Shown piece by piece: positions 1 to 8,104 of a DNA stretch of 43,530 nucleotides; position 1 is the first letter of the stretch; each line of letters begins with the position of its first letter. The translations under genes and the position numbers were made by a program. The stretch is from Leisingera sp. JC1 (GTDB taxonomy: Bacteria; Pseudomonadota; Alphaproteobacteria; Rhodobacterales; Rhodobacteraceae), in contig NZ_LYUZ01000013.1 of the NCBI RefSeq assembly GCF_001679925.1, positions 36,109-79,638 of the forward strand, read 5' to 3'. Below the pieces are notes generated by a model. That model saw nothing but the letters and a program-made list of their open reading frames with translations. It was not told the origin of the DNA and made no database searches.

Positions 1-131
1 CCCGCTACCGCCTGTACCGCCAGACCGTGAACGAGCTGTCCGCGCTGACCGCCCGCGACCTGGCAGACCTGGGCCTGAACCGGTCCGAAATCAAGCGCGT
101 CGCCTATCAGGCGGCCTACGAGAACAACTGA
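1..131 (+). CDS. DUF1127 small protein, C-terminal part (CcaF1/RSP_6037-like)
   Basis: Only the last 42 codons are present (codons in phase from base 3, TGA at 129-131). The visible part reads RYRLYRQTVNELSAL, then LTARDLADLGLNRSEIKRVA, a typical DUF1127 (YjiS-like) C-terminus of small, basic, Arg/Tyr-rich proteins. In Rhodobacter sphaeroides the DUF1127 protein CcaF1 is an RNA-binding protein co-transcribed with the CcsR small RNAs and involved in their maturation. The same arrangement is seen here, because four CcsR-type hairpins follow 9 bases after the stop. The start and the promoter lie outside the window. The family call is firm; an RNA-binding role is inferred from the homologue and the context. 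Confidence 0.85.
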   Translation, partial: RYRLYRQTVNELSALTARDLADLGLNRSEIKRVAYQAAYENN

Positions 132-139
132 TAGAGATC

Positions 140-170
140 AGGCTCCTTCTCCTCCTCCCTTGAAGAGCCT
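140..170 (+). ncRNA. CcsR/cuckoo-type sRNA hairpin 1
   Basis: Stem AGGCT (140-144), bulged C145, CTTC (146-149) pairs with GAAG (162-165) and AGCCT (166-170). The 12-base loop carries CCTCCTCCC at 151-159. This is the conserved CCUCCUCCC loop of the Rhodobacteraceae CcsR (cuckoo) RNAs, which in R. sphaeroides are cut from the 3' UTR of a DUF1127 mRNA under stress. The loop is complementary to GGAGG-type Shine-Dalgarno sequences. Confidence 0.85.
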
Positions 171-176
171 GTGTTC

Positions 177-212
177 TGCGGCGGCATCCTCCTCCTCCCT
201 GATGCCGCCGCA
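177..212 (+). ncRNA. CcsR/cuckoo-type sRNA hairpin 2
   Basis: A perfect 12-bp stem, TGCGGCGGCATC (177-188) with 201-212, closes a 12-base loop with CCTCCTCCC at 191-199. It is the cleanest of the four units. A small extra inverted repeat (CCGGC caaaa GCCGG, about 220-234) lies between this unit and the next. Confidence 0.88.
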
Positions 213-242
213 CCCTATACCGGCCAAAAGCCGGGCTTGGAT

Positions 243-274
243 CACCGGGATCTCCTCCTCCCTGATACCCGGTG
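243..274 (+). ncRNA. CcsR/cuckoo-type sRNA hairpin 3
   Basis: Stem CACCGGG (243-249) plus ATC (250-252) pairs with GAT (264-266), bulged A267, CCCGGTG (268-274). The 11-base loop carries CCTCCTCCC at 254-262. The stem sequence differs from the other units while the loop is kept, so pairing and loop are conserved rather than the primary sequence. Confidence 0.87.
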
Positions 275-282
275 TATGACAG

Positions 283-320
283 AACGGCGGTGCCCCTCCT
301 CCTCCCTGGGCGCCGCCGTT
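283..320 (+). ncRNA. CcsR/cuckoo-type sRNA hairpin 4
   Basis: A 13-position stem, AACGGCGGTGCCC (283-295) with 308-320 and one G-U pair, closes a 12-base loop with CCTCCTCCC at 298-306. The U-rich run after the stem lets this last unit serve also as the transcript's terminator. Confidence 0.87.
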
Positions 321-330
321 TCTTGTTTTT
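283..330 (+). terminator. Terminator of the DUF1127-CcsR transcript
   Basis: The strong stem of CcsR hairpin 4 is followed directly by TTTCTTGTTTTT (319-330), a rho-independent terminator layout. It would end the polycistronic DUF1127-CcsR RNA before the next gene. Confidence 0.7.
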
Positions 331-443
331 GGGCCAGGATTGCCGCGTGCCGGCCGGGGCGCTGACGTTTTCGCGCTATCCCTTTCTTGCATCTGCTGAT
401 TTTATCGCCGGCACATGCAGCAGCGATTTGCGGGACCGGCGTC

Positions 444-1232
444 ATGAAATTCATTCATCTGACAGATATCCACCTGATGGCACCGGGGGTGCCGCTGAAC
501 GGCGGCGATCCGGCGGCGAATCTCAGCCGGGTGCTGGCGGATATTGCCGAGTGGCACGCGGACGCCGCGTTCTGCGTGATATCGGGTGATCTGGCGGATG
601 AGGGCGATCCCGCGGCCTATGGCTGGCTGCAAGAGCAGCTGGCGGCGTTCCCGCTGCCCGCGTTCCTGATGCTGGGAAATCATGATGTGCGGGAGAATTT
701 CCTGAGCATCTTTGCGGATCATCCGCGCGACGGCGGCGGATTTGTGCAGCACAGCCACGAGGCGGGCGGCGCGCGGTTCCTGTTCCTTGATACGCTGACC
801 GGCGGGTCGGATGTCCATGACGGCGAGTTGTGCTCCGCGCGGCTGGCCTGGCTGGAGGCGGAGCTGGAAGCCGCAGGCGATGCGCCGGTATTCCTGTTCC
901 TGCATCATCCGCCGTTTGATATCGGGCTGCCCTATGTGGATGACATCAAGCTGCGCGATCCGGAGGGCTTTCACGCGGCGCTCAGGAAGGGGCGCAACAT
1001 CCGCCACATCTTTTACGGCCACATCCACCGGATGACCTACGTGAACTGGCGCGGCTACAGCTTCACCTCGCTGCCCAGCACCAACCACCAGATCCCGCTG
1101 GTGCCGGAACGGGCCGGGAGCGAATACTGCGTCGAGCCTGTGGCCTATGGCGTGGTGCAGGTGAGCGATGACCAGGTGACGGTGCATTTCGATGCCTACC
1201 TGGACCGGCCCGGCCAGGGGGCTGTCTCCTAA
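444..1232 (+). CDS. Metallophosphoesterase (cyclic nucleotide phosphodiesterase-like)
   Basis: A 262-residue calcineurin-type metallophosphoesterase. The dinuclear-metal ligands are visible in order: DIH (Asp8, His10), GDL (Asp49), GNHD (Asn79-His80), HH (154-155) and GHIH (His193, His195). The overall form resembles class III cyclic-nucleotide phosphodiesterases such as CpdA/Icc, but substrate cannot be set from sequence. I start it at ATG 444 (MKFIHLTDIH) because family members begin right at the first metal motif; the frame is open upstream to 387 with no family resemblance there. No signal peptide, so it is probably cytoplasmic. The next gene starts at the base after its TAA, so the two form one unit. 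Confidence 0.85.
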   Translation: MKFIHLTDIHLMAPGVPLNGGDPAANLSRVLADIAEWHADAAFCVISGDLADEGDPAAYGWLQEQLAAFPLPAFLMLGNHDVRENFLSIFADHPRDGGGFVQHSHEAGGARFLFLDTLTGGSDVHDGELCSARLAWLEAELEAAGDAPVFLFLHHPPFDIGLPYVDDIKLRDPEGFHAALRKGRNIRHIFYGHIHRMTYVNWRGYSFTSLPSTNHQIPLVPERAGSEYCVEPVAYGVVQVSDDQVTVHFDAYLDRPGQGAVS

Positions 1233-2096
1233 GTGGAACTGCTGTGGATCCTGCTGGTCCTCTTGTCGGCGGTCACCCACCCGCTGCGCGACCTGACGCT
1301 GAAGGGCGTGGCGCATCCGGTGTCCTGCTACACCGGGGTGTGCCTCAGCTGGGTGGTGTTTGCCGCTGTGCATATGGCGCTGGCAGGGCAGACCCCTGCC
1401 CTGCCCGCCGGTGTCTGGGTGCTGGTGCTGGCCTCGGCGCTGGGGCTGACAGTCTACTACTACGGCACCCTGTCGGCGCTGCGGCGGGGGAACTTGTCGG
1501 CTTATTACCCGATTGTGCGCTCTTCGCCCTTGGCGATTGCGGCGTTCAGCTGGCTGGTGCTGGACCGCAGCTATACCGGGGCAGCCCTGCTGGGGATGGG
1601 GCTGATCATCTGGGCCGGGCTGATGATCCAGAAGAGCAAGGGGCGGCTGCTGGATGATCCGCGCGCCTTTGCGATGGCGGCGATGGCGATGCTGGGGTCG
1701 GCTGCCTATTCGATTTCCGATGCGGCGGCGATGCAGGGCACCACCAGCGCGCCGTTCCTGTTCTGGACCTATATTCTGGTGACGGCGGCGATGGGGGCCT
1801 TGCGCGCCTGGGAGGACCGGGGGCAATCGGCGCCGCTGCTGGGCGTGGTGCGCGGCTGGGCTCAACACCCCTGGCGCATCCTGTTTGCGGGGCTGTCGTC
1901 CTACTTGTCATACCTCTTGATCCTGCGGGTGTTCCAGCTGGGCGCAGAGGCGGCGGCGGTGAGCGCAGTGCGGCAGGTGTCGATCCCGGTGTCGGTGATC
2001 CTGGCGGCACTGGTGCTGAAGGAGCCGCGCGGCCTCAGCCGCCTGGGCTGGGCGGTGCTGATTGCCGCGGGCATTGCAATGATTGCGCTGTATTAA
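1233..2096 (+). CDS. EamA/DMT-family membrane transporter
   Basis: 287 residues, almost wholly hydrophobic, with about ten predicted membrane segments in two five-helix halves, as in the drug/metabolite transporter (EamA) superfamily. The end of the second half (SIPVSVILAALVLKEP then an Arg-rich turn and a final helix) is characteristic. The start is GTG at 1233, directly after the TAA of the phosphoesterase, with a CAGGGGG Shine-Dalgarno in the end of that gene, implying translational coupling. The substrate is unknown; members export amino acids, metabolites or drugs across the inner membrane. Confidence 0.82.
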   Translation: MELLWILLVLLSAVTHPLRDLTLKGVAHPVSCYTGVCLSWVVFAAVHMALAGQTPALPAGVWVLVLASALGLTVYYYGTLSALRRGNLSAYYPIVRSSPLAIAAFSWLVLDRSYTGAALLGMGLIIWAGLMIQKSKGRLLDDPRAFAMAAMAMLGSAAYSISDAAAMQGTTSAPFLFWTYILVTAAMGALRAWEDRGQSAPLLGVVRGWAQHPWRILFAGLSSYLSYLLILRVFQLGAEAAAVSAVRQVSIPVSVILAALVLKEPRGLSRLGWAVLIAAGIAMIALY

Positions 2097-2191
2097 GCCG
2101 CAGGCCGCCCCGCCTCTCACGAACTTCAGTGGAAAGGGGGGGGCGCAGGCGCGGCGGGCAGCCGGTTTAACCACATCTCGAGCGTGGAAGA

Positions 2192-4549
2192 TCAGAACGG
2201 GACGTCGTCCGGGGCCGTAACAAACTTTGCCACTACCTTCTTGGGACCCGCTTTCTCGAAATCGATTTCCAGCTTGTCGCCCTCGATGCCGGTGATGGCG
2301 CCATAGCCGAACTTCTGGTGGAACACGCGCTCTCCCATCGTGAAGCTGGAGGTGGCGGTGAGGTCGATCACCGAGCTCTTGCTCTCCTTGGGCTGGGACA
2401 TGCCGTACTGGCCTGCACGGGCCTGCATCCGTTTCCAGCCGGGGGAGTTGTAGCCGTCGGCCTGGGCCACGCGCTCGTCGATGGTGGAACGGACCTGTGC
2501 GGCACCTGGAGCCGCCGCGCCGTAGCCGCCGCCGTAGAGGCCCGGCGGGGTCAGCACCTCAACGTGTTCCTCCGGCAGTTCATCAATGAAGCGGGAGGGC
2601 AGCTGCGATTGCCATTGGCCGAACACCCGGCGATTGCCGGCAAAAGAGATGGTGCAGATCTGCTCTGCCCTTGTGATGCCGACATAGGCCAGGCGGCGTT
2701 CTTCCTCGAGCCCCTTGAGGCCGCTTTCGTCCATCGAGCGTTGCGAGGGAAACAGCCCGTCCTCCCAGCCCGGCAGGAAGACGGCGGGAAACTCCAGGCC
2801 CTTGGCGGCGTGCAGGGTCATGATCGAGACCTTCTCGTCCGCGTCCTGCTTGTCGTTGTCCATCACCAGGCTGACATGTTCGAGAAAGCCCTGGAGGTTC
2901 TCGAAGCTCTCCAGCGCCTTCACCAATTCCTTGAGGTTTTCCAGGCGGCCCGGTGAATCCGGGTTCTTGTCGTTCTGCCACATGGTTGTGTAGCCCGACT
3001 CGTCGAGGATGATCTCGGCCAGTTCCATATGGGTGATGTCCGCGTCGCCGGCCATGCGGCCCCAGCGGGCAATGCCCTCGACCAGCTCGCGCAGCTTGCC
3101 TGCGCCCTTGCCCTTGATATGGCCGCCTTCAACTGCCAGCCGGGCGCCTTCGACCAGTGAGACGCCGTTCTCGCGGGCAATCATCTGGATGGTCTGCTGC
3201 GCCTTGTCCCCCAGGCCGCGTTTTGGCGTGTTGACGATGCGTTCAAACGCCAGACCGTCATCAGGCGAGACCACAACGCGGAAATAGGCCATGGCATCGC
3301 GGATCTCCATCCGCTCGTAAAACCGCGGGCCGCCGATCACGCGGTACGGCAGGCCGATGGTCAGGAAGCGGTCCTCAAACGCGCGCATCTGGTGGGAAGC
3401 GCGGACCAGTATCGCCATGCTGTTGAGGCCGATGGGCGCCTGCCCGCGGGTGCCGCGCTGCATCGATTCAATTTCCTCGCCGATCCAGCGGGCCTCTTCC
3501 TCGCCATCCCAATGGCCGATCAGGCGGACCTTTTCGCCGTCGCCGGCATCGGTCCACAACTCCTTGCCCAGGCGGCCGGCATTGCCGCGGATGACGCCTG
3601 CTGCGGCGGCGAGGATATGGCCGGTGGAGCGGTAATTCTGCTCCAGACGGACCACCATGGCACCGGGGAAATCCTTCTCGAACCGCAGGATGTTGCCGAC
3701 CTCGGCGCCGCGCCAGCCGTAGATCGACTGGTCGTCGTCACCAACGCAGCAGACATTCTTGTGCGCGCCGGCCAGAAGCCGCAGCCAGAGGTACTGGGCG
3801 ACGTTGGTATCCTGGTATTCGTCCACCATGATGTAGCGGAACCAGCGCTGGTACTGCTCCAGCACGTCCGGATGATTCTGGAAGATCGTCACCATGTGCA
3901 GGAGCAGGTCGCCGAAATCGACCGCGTTCAGCTCGCGCAGGCGGGTCTGATACTGGGCGTAGAACTCGGTGCCGCGGTTATTGTAGGCGCTGGCGTCGCC
4001 TGCGGGGACCTTCTCCGGCGTCAGGGCGCGGTTTTTCCAATCGTCGATGATGTTTGCCAGCATCCGCGCGGGCCAGCGCTTGTCGTCGATGCCCGCGGCC
4101 TGGATCAGCTGTTTCAGCAGCCGGATCTGGTCGTCGGTGTCGAGAATGGTGAAGTTCGATTTCAGCCCCGCCAGTTCGGCGTGGCGGCGCAGCAGCTTGA
4201 CGCAGATCGAGTGGAAGGTGCCGAGCCAGGGCATCCCCTCGACTGCCTGGCCGAGCATGCCTGCAACCCGCTCCTTCATCTCGCGGGCGGCCTTATTGGT
4301 GAAGGTCACCGACAGGATCTCGTTCGGTCGCGCCCTGCCGGTGCTGAGGAGATGCACAATGCGGGTGGTCAGCGCCTTGGTCTTGCCGGTTCCGGCGCCG
4401 GCCAGCATCAGCACCGGGCCATCGAGGCATTCCACCGCCTCCCGCTGGGCGGGATTCAGCGTGTCCAGATAGGGCATCACCCGCGCGCCCATGGCGCGGG
4501 ACGACAGCGATGCGCCCTCAAAGGCGTCCATTTCGTCAAAACTGCTCAT
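2192..4549 (-). CDS. uvrD: ATP-dependent DNA helicase UvrD/PcrA
   Basis: A 785-residue superfamily 1A 3'-5' helicase. Seen in order: Q motif LNPAQREAV (about 31-39), Walker A AGAGTGKT (50-57), Walker B VDEYQD, motif III GDDDQSIYGWRGA, motif IV LEQNYRS, motif V TLHAAKGLEF and motif VI RRLAYVGITRA. The C-terminus has a Tudor-like stretch (GERVFHQKFGYG) found in UvrD/PcrA/Rep-type enzymes that contact RNA polymerase. It acts in nucleotide excision and mismatch repair and in clearing replication blocks. The start is ATG 4549 (MSSFDEMDAF), with AGGATC upstream; the frame stays open to 4678 but the extra residues are unlike the family. It faces the EamA transporter convergently and the diguanylate cyclase divergently. 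Confidence 0.93.
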   Translation of the reverse strand: MSSFDEMDAFEGASLSSRAMGARVMPYLDTLNPAQREAVECLDGPVLMLAGAGTGKTKALTTRIVHLLSTGRARPNEILSVTFTNKAAREMKERVAGMLGQAVEGMPWLGTFHSICVKLLRRHAELAGLKSNFTILDTDDQIRLLKQLIQAAGIDDKRWPARMLANIIDDWKNRALTPEKVPAGDASAYNNRGTEFYAQYQTRLRELNAVDFGDLLLHMVTIFQNHPDVLEQYQRWFRYIMVDEYQDTNVAQYLWLRLLAGAHKNVCCVGDDDQSIYGWRGAEVGNILRFEKDFPGAMVVRLEQNYRSTGHILAAAAGVIRGNAGRLGKELWTDAGDGEKVRLIGHWDGEEEARWIGEEIESMQRGTRGQAPIGLNSMAILVRASHQMRAFEDRFLTIGLPYRVIGGPRFYERMEIRDAMAYFRVVVSPDDGLAFERIVNTPKRGLGDKAQQTIQMIARENGVSLVEGARLAVEGGHIKGKGAGKLRELVEGIARWGRMAGDADITHMELAEIILDESGYTTMWQNDKNPDSPGRLENLKELVKALESFENLQGFLEHVSLVMDNDKQDADEKVSIMTLHAAKGLEFPAVFLPGWEDGLFPSQRSMDESGLKGLEEERRLAYVGITRAEQICTISFAGNRRVFGQWQSQLPSRFIDELPEEHVEVLTPPGLYGGGYGAAAPGAAQVRSTIDERVAQADGYNSPGWKRMQARAGQYGMSQPKESKSSVIDLTATSSFTMGERVFHQKFGYGAITGIEGDKLEIDFEKAGPKKVVAKFVTAPDDVPF

Positions 4550-4755
4550 GGCCGTGATCCTAGCGTGTTTCAGGTCCGGCGGAAAGGGGACGTTCACAGT
4601 CTGTTCACTTGTCCGCCCGTAGTATCCGCGCCCGGCGTCAAGACCTGCTTTCACTTGCATTTTGCCTATTCGGCACAAGCGCAGGGCGGCATCTTCATGT
4701 TCTGTAAAGGCTAACGCGCAATTCTAGCGCAAACGCCCAATGCCAGAGGACCACC

Positions 4756-6555
4756 ATGACACAGGGGACGGCCCGGAAGCTGATATCCAGGCTCAAAACA
4801 TTTTCAATGCTGCCGCTGCTGCTGGCGGCGGCCGGCCTGAGCGCCTGGGCGGTCTATTCTGTGCCGGCACCCATTGTGGACCGGATGCTGGAAGCGGACC
4901 TGCGCAAGCAGGCCGACACCTGGCGGCGGGCGGTTCTGCTGCATCTTGAAAACAGCAAGGATGCCTTTGTGCTTGGTGATCTGGATGAGCACGACCAGGA
5001 ATACCTGGGCCTGGTGCCGGAAACCTCGGATGTGTACCGGCTGAAACTGTTTGAGGCGGATGGCACCATCTTCTGGTCGACCCGGCCCGAGGAAATCGGT
5101 GAGCGCAACACCAAGCCGTATTTTCAGTCCGTCGTCTCGCAAGGGCTGGTTTATTACAAGCATGAGGAAAAGCCCGCGACAGAGGTGGACGGGCTGCGCA
5201 CCGCGGCCAATGCGGACGGATCGATTCCGAACCGCGACGTGGCCGAGGTCTACTCCCCTGTTCTGCATGACGGCATCTTCATTGGCGCCATTGAGTTCTA
5301 TTCGGACATCACCGACACGCGGAACACCTTCATTACCCGTGTCCGCATCTCGCTGGCCCTGATTTCTCTGGTCACCGTGGCAGCGATGACCATCGTGTCG
5401 GCTGTTATTTACAAGGCCAACCGCCGCAGCCTGCGGCAGGTCGAGGAGCGTTCCGCCCGCGATCAGGAGGCGATGGCGAACCAGCTGCAACTGGCGCGGG
5501 AGGTGAAGCTGCTGGGCGAACTGAACGAGTGGCTGCAATCCTGCCGCTCACTGGGTGAGCTGTTTGACATGGTGTCGGAGTTCATGGGCCATCTGCTGCC
5601 GGATGCAGAAGGCAGCATCTATGTGTTCTCTAATTCGCGTGATGTGCTGGATGGATGCTCCAGCTGGAACGGCGGCAGCCACAAGGACCATATCCAGCCA
5701 GGCGAGTGCTGGGGCCTGCGCCGCGGGCGGACCTATGAGTTCGGCGCCTCGGAAGTCGAGTTCACCTGTGCCCATGCAGAACCGCACGACGGGCGCCCCT
5801 ATTTCTGCTTTCCGATTCTGGCGCATGGCGAGACGGTGGGCCTGATGCATCTGCGGGCGCGTCCCAGCCGGGCCGGGGATTTTGCCGGCTGCAAGCAATT
5901 GGCGCAGATGTGCGCCGAGCAGATCAGCATGGCGATTGCCAACGTGAAGATGCGCGATCAGCTGCACGACCAGTCGGTGCGCGATTCGCTGACCGGGCTG
6001 TTCAACCGCCGCCACATGACCGAATCCCTGCGCAAGTTCGTGGGCGCCAGCCAGAACAGCGGCAAGCCGCTGAGCGTGGTGTCGATCGACGTCGATCACT
6101 TCAAGAAGTTCAACGATAACCACGGCCATGATGCCGGCGACATGGTGCTGCGCGCTGTTGGCGCCGCGATGGAGCAGGCCTGCGATGGTGACGAGGTGGC
6201 CTGCCGCCCCGGCGGCGAGGAGTTCGCACTTCTTCTGCCGGGCGTGAGCCCGGACGATGCCATCACCAAGGCGGAGCTGCTGCGCCAGTCCATTGAGGAC
6301 GTAGTGGTGCGCTATGGCGAAAAGGCGCTGCCGCGGATCTCGATCTCACTCGGGGTGGCCCATTACCCGGCGCATGGCACCATGCCGCAGGATCTGCTGC
6401 GCGCCTCGGATGAGGCCCTCTATGAGGCGAAGGCCAAGGGCCGCAACCAGGTCTGCGTCGCCGAAGGCGCCAGCCCCCTGCCCCGCAACCCGGCAGCGCT
6501 GCCAGTTGCAGACAGCGCAGAGGATGCTGAGGACCGGCAGAAAGGCGCGGCGTAA
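4756..6555 (+). CDS. Membrane-anchored GAF-GGDEF diguanylate cyclase
   Basis: 599 residues that should make c-di-GMP from two GTP. An N-terminal membrane helix (about 16-36), a periplasmic sensor region (about 40-195), a second helix (197-219), a short coiled linker, a GAF-like domain (about 255-400) and a GGDEF domain (405-570). The active-site motif is GGEEF at 486-490, with the metal/substrate region DVDHFKKFNDNHGHDAGD. The inhibitory site that is RxxD in PleD aligns here with DGDE, so classic product inhibition may be missing. The start is ATG 4756 with AGAGGA in front. The signal sensed is unknown; the periplasmic part is dCache-like in length, but I cannot assign a ligand. Confidence 0.88.
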   Translation: MTQGTARKLISRLKTFSMLPLLLAAAGLSAWAVYSVPAPIVDRMLEADLRKQADTWRRAVLLHLENSKDAFVLGDLDEHDQEYLGLVPETSDVYRLKLFEADGTIFWSTRPEEIGERNTKPYFQSVVSQGLVYYKHEEKPATEVDGLRTAANADGSIPNRDVAEVYSPVLHDGIFIGAIEFYSDITDTRNTFITRVRISLALISLVTVAAMTIVSAVIYKANRRSLRQVEERSARDQEAMANQLQLAREVKLLGELNEWLQSCRSLGELFDMVSEFMGHLLPDAEGSIYVFSNSRDVLDGCSSWNGGSHKDHIQPGECWGLRRGRTYEFGASEVEFTCAHAEPHDGRPYFCFPILAHGETVGLMHLRARPSRAGDFAGCKQLAQMCAEQISMAIANVKMRDQLHDQSVRDSLTGLFNRRHMTESLRKFVGASQNSGKPLSVVSIDVDHFKKFNDNHGHDAGDMVLRAVGAAMEQACDGDEVACRPGGEEFALLLPGVSPDDAITKAELLRQSIEDVVVRYGEKALPRISISLGVAHYPAHGTMPQDLLRASDEALYEAKAKGRNQVCVAEGASPLPRNPAALPVADSAEDAEDRQKGAA

Positions 6556-6636
6556 GCCTCGGCTGGCCGCCAGCACCCGTTGCAGGCGCCGGCACTTTGC
6601 CTTGCACAATCGTTCACGGAGCGTACCAATGCGCAG

Positions 6637-7782
6637 ATGGATCTGCATCAGACATATCCGGGCCTGGATGACCTGAAACGCCGCGCCCGGCAGCGGCTGC
6701 CCAAGTTTGTCTGGGAGTATCTGGACAGCGGCACAGGCATTGAATCCGCCAAGGCGCAGAACCGCGCCGGGCTGGACCGGATCGGCATGCTGCCCTCGGT
6801 GCTGCACGGGCCGCTGGAGACCGACCTATCCGTTGATCTGCTGGGCACGAAGCACGCTTTCCCCTTCGGGGTCGCTCCTGTCGGCATGTCCGGGCTGATC
6901 TGGCCGGATGCGGAGGGCATCCTGGCCCGCAGCGCCAGAACGGCAGGCATTCCCTATTGCCTGTCCACCGTGGCCAGCCAATCGCCTGAGGACCTGGCGC
7001 CGCATCTGGGGGCAAATGCCTGGTTCCAGCTGTACCCGCCCAAGGATGAAGGCATCCGTGCCGATATGCTGGCGCGGGCGAAGGACGCCGGGTTCCGCAC
7101 CCTGGTGCTGACCGTGGATGTGCCGGTGGCCTCGCGCCGGGAACGGCAGACGCGTTCCGGCCTGACGCAGCCGCCGCGGCTGACCCCGCGTCTGCTGGCC
7201 CAGATCGCCATGCGGCCTGCCTGGGCGCTGGGAATGGCCCGGGCCGGGATGCCGCATATGCGGACCTTGGACAAATACATCAGCGGCGAACAGACCAACC
7301 TGCCACCAACGGCGCATATCGGATACCTGCTGCGCACCTCTCCCGACTGGGAATACGTGCACTGGCTGCGGCGCAACTGGGACGGGCCGTTTATCATCAA
7401 GGGGGTGCAGCGGGCTGCGGATGCGCAGCGGCTGCAGGAGGCCGGCGCAGATGCCATCTGGCTGTCGAACCACGGCGGCCGCCAGTTCGACGGCTGCCCG
7501 CCTGCCATCAGCCTGCTGCCGGAGATCCGCGAGGCCGTCACCGTGCCGGTGGTCTTTGACAGCGGCATCGGGGGCGGGCTGGACATCCTGCGGGCGCTGG
7601 CGCTGGGGGCGGATTTCGTCATGCTGGGGCGCGCCTTCCACTATGCGCTGGCTGCCCTGGGCGATGCCGGGCCGGCGCATCTGATCAGCATCCTGGCCAA
7701 GGACCTGGAGGCCAATATGGGCCAGCTGGGCCTGTCCAGCCTGGCCGGGGCATGCGGATTGCAAACCCGTCAACTGGGCTGA
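6637..7782 (+). CDS. FMN-dependent alpha-hydroxy-acid oxidizing protein (lactate dehydrogenase-like)
   Basis: 381 residues of the FMN-dependent alpha-hydroxy-acid dehydrogenase family (LldD, glycolate oxidase, mandelate dehydrogenase). It opens with a hallmark N-terminus (LKRRARQRLPKFVWEYLDSG), carries the catalytic His in SNHGGRQ, and has the phosphate-binding region DSGIGGGLDILRALALGADF followed by VMLGRAF near the C-terminus. It oxidises a 2-hydroxy acid to the 2-oxo acid; L-lactate is the most likely substrate, but specificity is not readable from sequence. I chose ATG 6637 because homologues begin close to MDLHQTYPGL; the frame is open from 6580. It stands alone between the diguanylate cyclase and pyruvate carboxylase. 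If lactate is the substrate, the pyruvate formed would feed the next enzyme, which is inference only. Confidence 0.85.
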   Translation: MDLHQTYPGLDDLKRRARQRLPKFVWEYLDSGTGIESAKAQNRAGLDRIGMLPSVLHGPLETDLSVDLLGTKHAFPFGVAPVGMSGLIWPDAEGILARSARTAGIPYCLSTVASQSPEDLAPHLGANAWFQLYPPKDEGIRADMLARAKDAGFRTLVLTVDVPVASRRERQTRSGLTQPPRLTPRLLAQIAMRPAWALGMARAGMPHMRTLDKYISGEQTNLPPTAHIGYLLRTSPDWEYVHWLRRNWDGPFIIKGVQRAADAQRLQEAGADAIWLSNHGGRQFDGCPPAISLLPEIREAVTVPVVFDSGIGGGLDILRALALGADFVMLGRAFHYALAALGDAGPAHLISILAKDLEANMGQLGLSSLAGACGLQTRQLG

Positions 7783-8104
7783 TTGCGCACCCGGCCGGCG
7801 CTTTTTGCGCGAATTCGCACGAATTGCGCCAAAATGACGCACACGCAGCGTCACTTTGCGCTGCACCGCAACAAAAAAAGTTACAAAATCATGCTGCATG
7901 TGCAGAATTTCTGCAGAATCTGCAAATGTTAGCGCCAAGCAATGCGGTAAATTGCAAAGTCAGGACCCCCCAAAAACGAGGCCAGAAAGGAAAGGACAAG
8001 CCGCTTGAGAGCGCAATCATGCCGGAAATACCCAGAACTACTGTTGTGCGGTTCGATAATATCCGCCTAACACTGCACCAACTTGCACGGACCCCGAGGG
8101 TGAC
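7783..8104. other. Spacer before pyruvate carboxylase with TGCA-centred repeats
   Basis: 322 bases without a gene, AT-richer than the surroundings. A cluster of related elements lies at 7895-7927: TGCATG (7895), TGCAGAAT (7901), TGCAGAAT again (7912, one helical turn on) and TGCAAATG (7921). The 10-base palindrome TTCTGCAGAA spans 7909-7918, and ATTGCAAAG follows near 7950. This looks like a regulator-binding region for pyc. A TAATAT at 8057-8062 could be a -10 box, but I find no convincing -35 partner. Confidence 0.45.

Noticed and set aside
132-330. CTCCTCCTCCCT repeats considered as a CRISPR array or simple microsatellite
   Set aside because: Each copy is framed by a different self-complementary stem, and spacing varies (40, 63, 44 bases), which fits hairpin RNAs and not CRISPR or slippage.
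402-1868. A 488-codon minus-strand open frame across the phosphoesterase and transporter genes
   Set aside because: It spans the border of two well-supported plus-strand genes and has low-complexity Arg/His/Gln composition, as expected for a GC-driven shadow.
3392-4714. A 440-codon plus-strand open frame opposite uvrD
   Set aside because: Antisense to a complete UvrD with all helicase motifs; no recognisable domain of its own.
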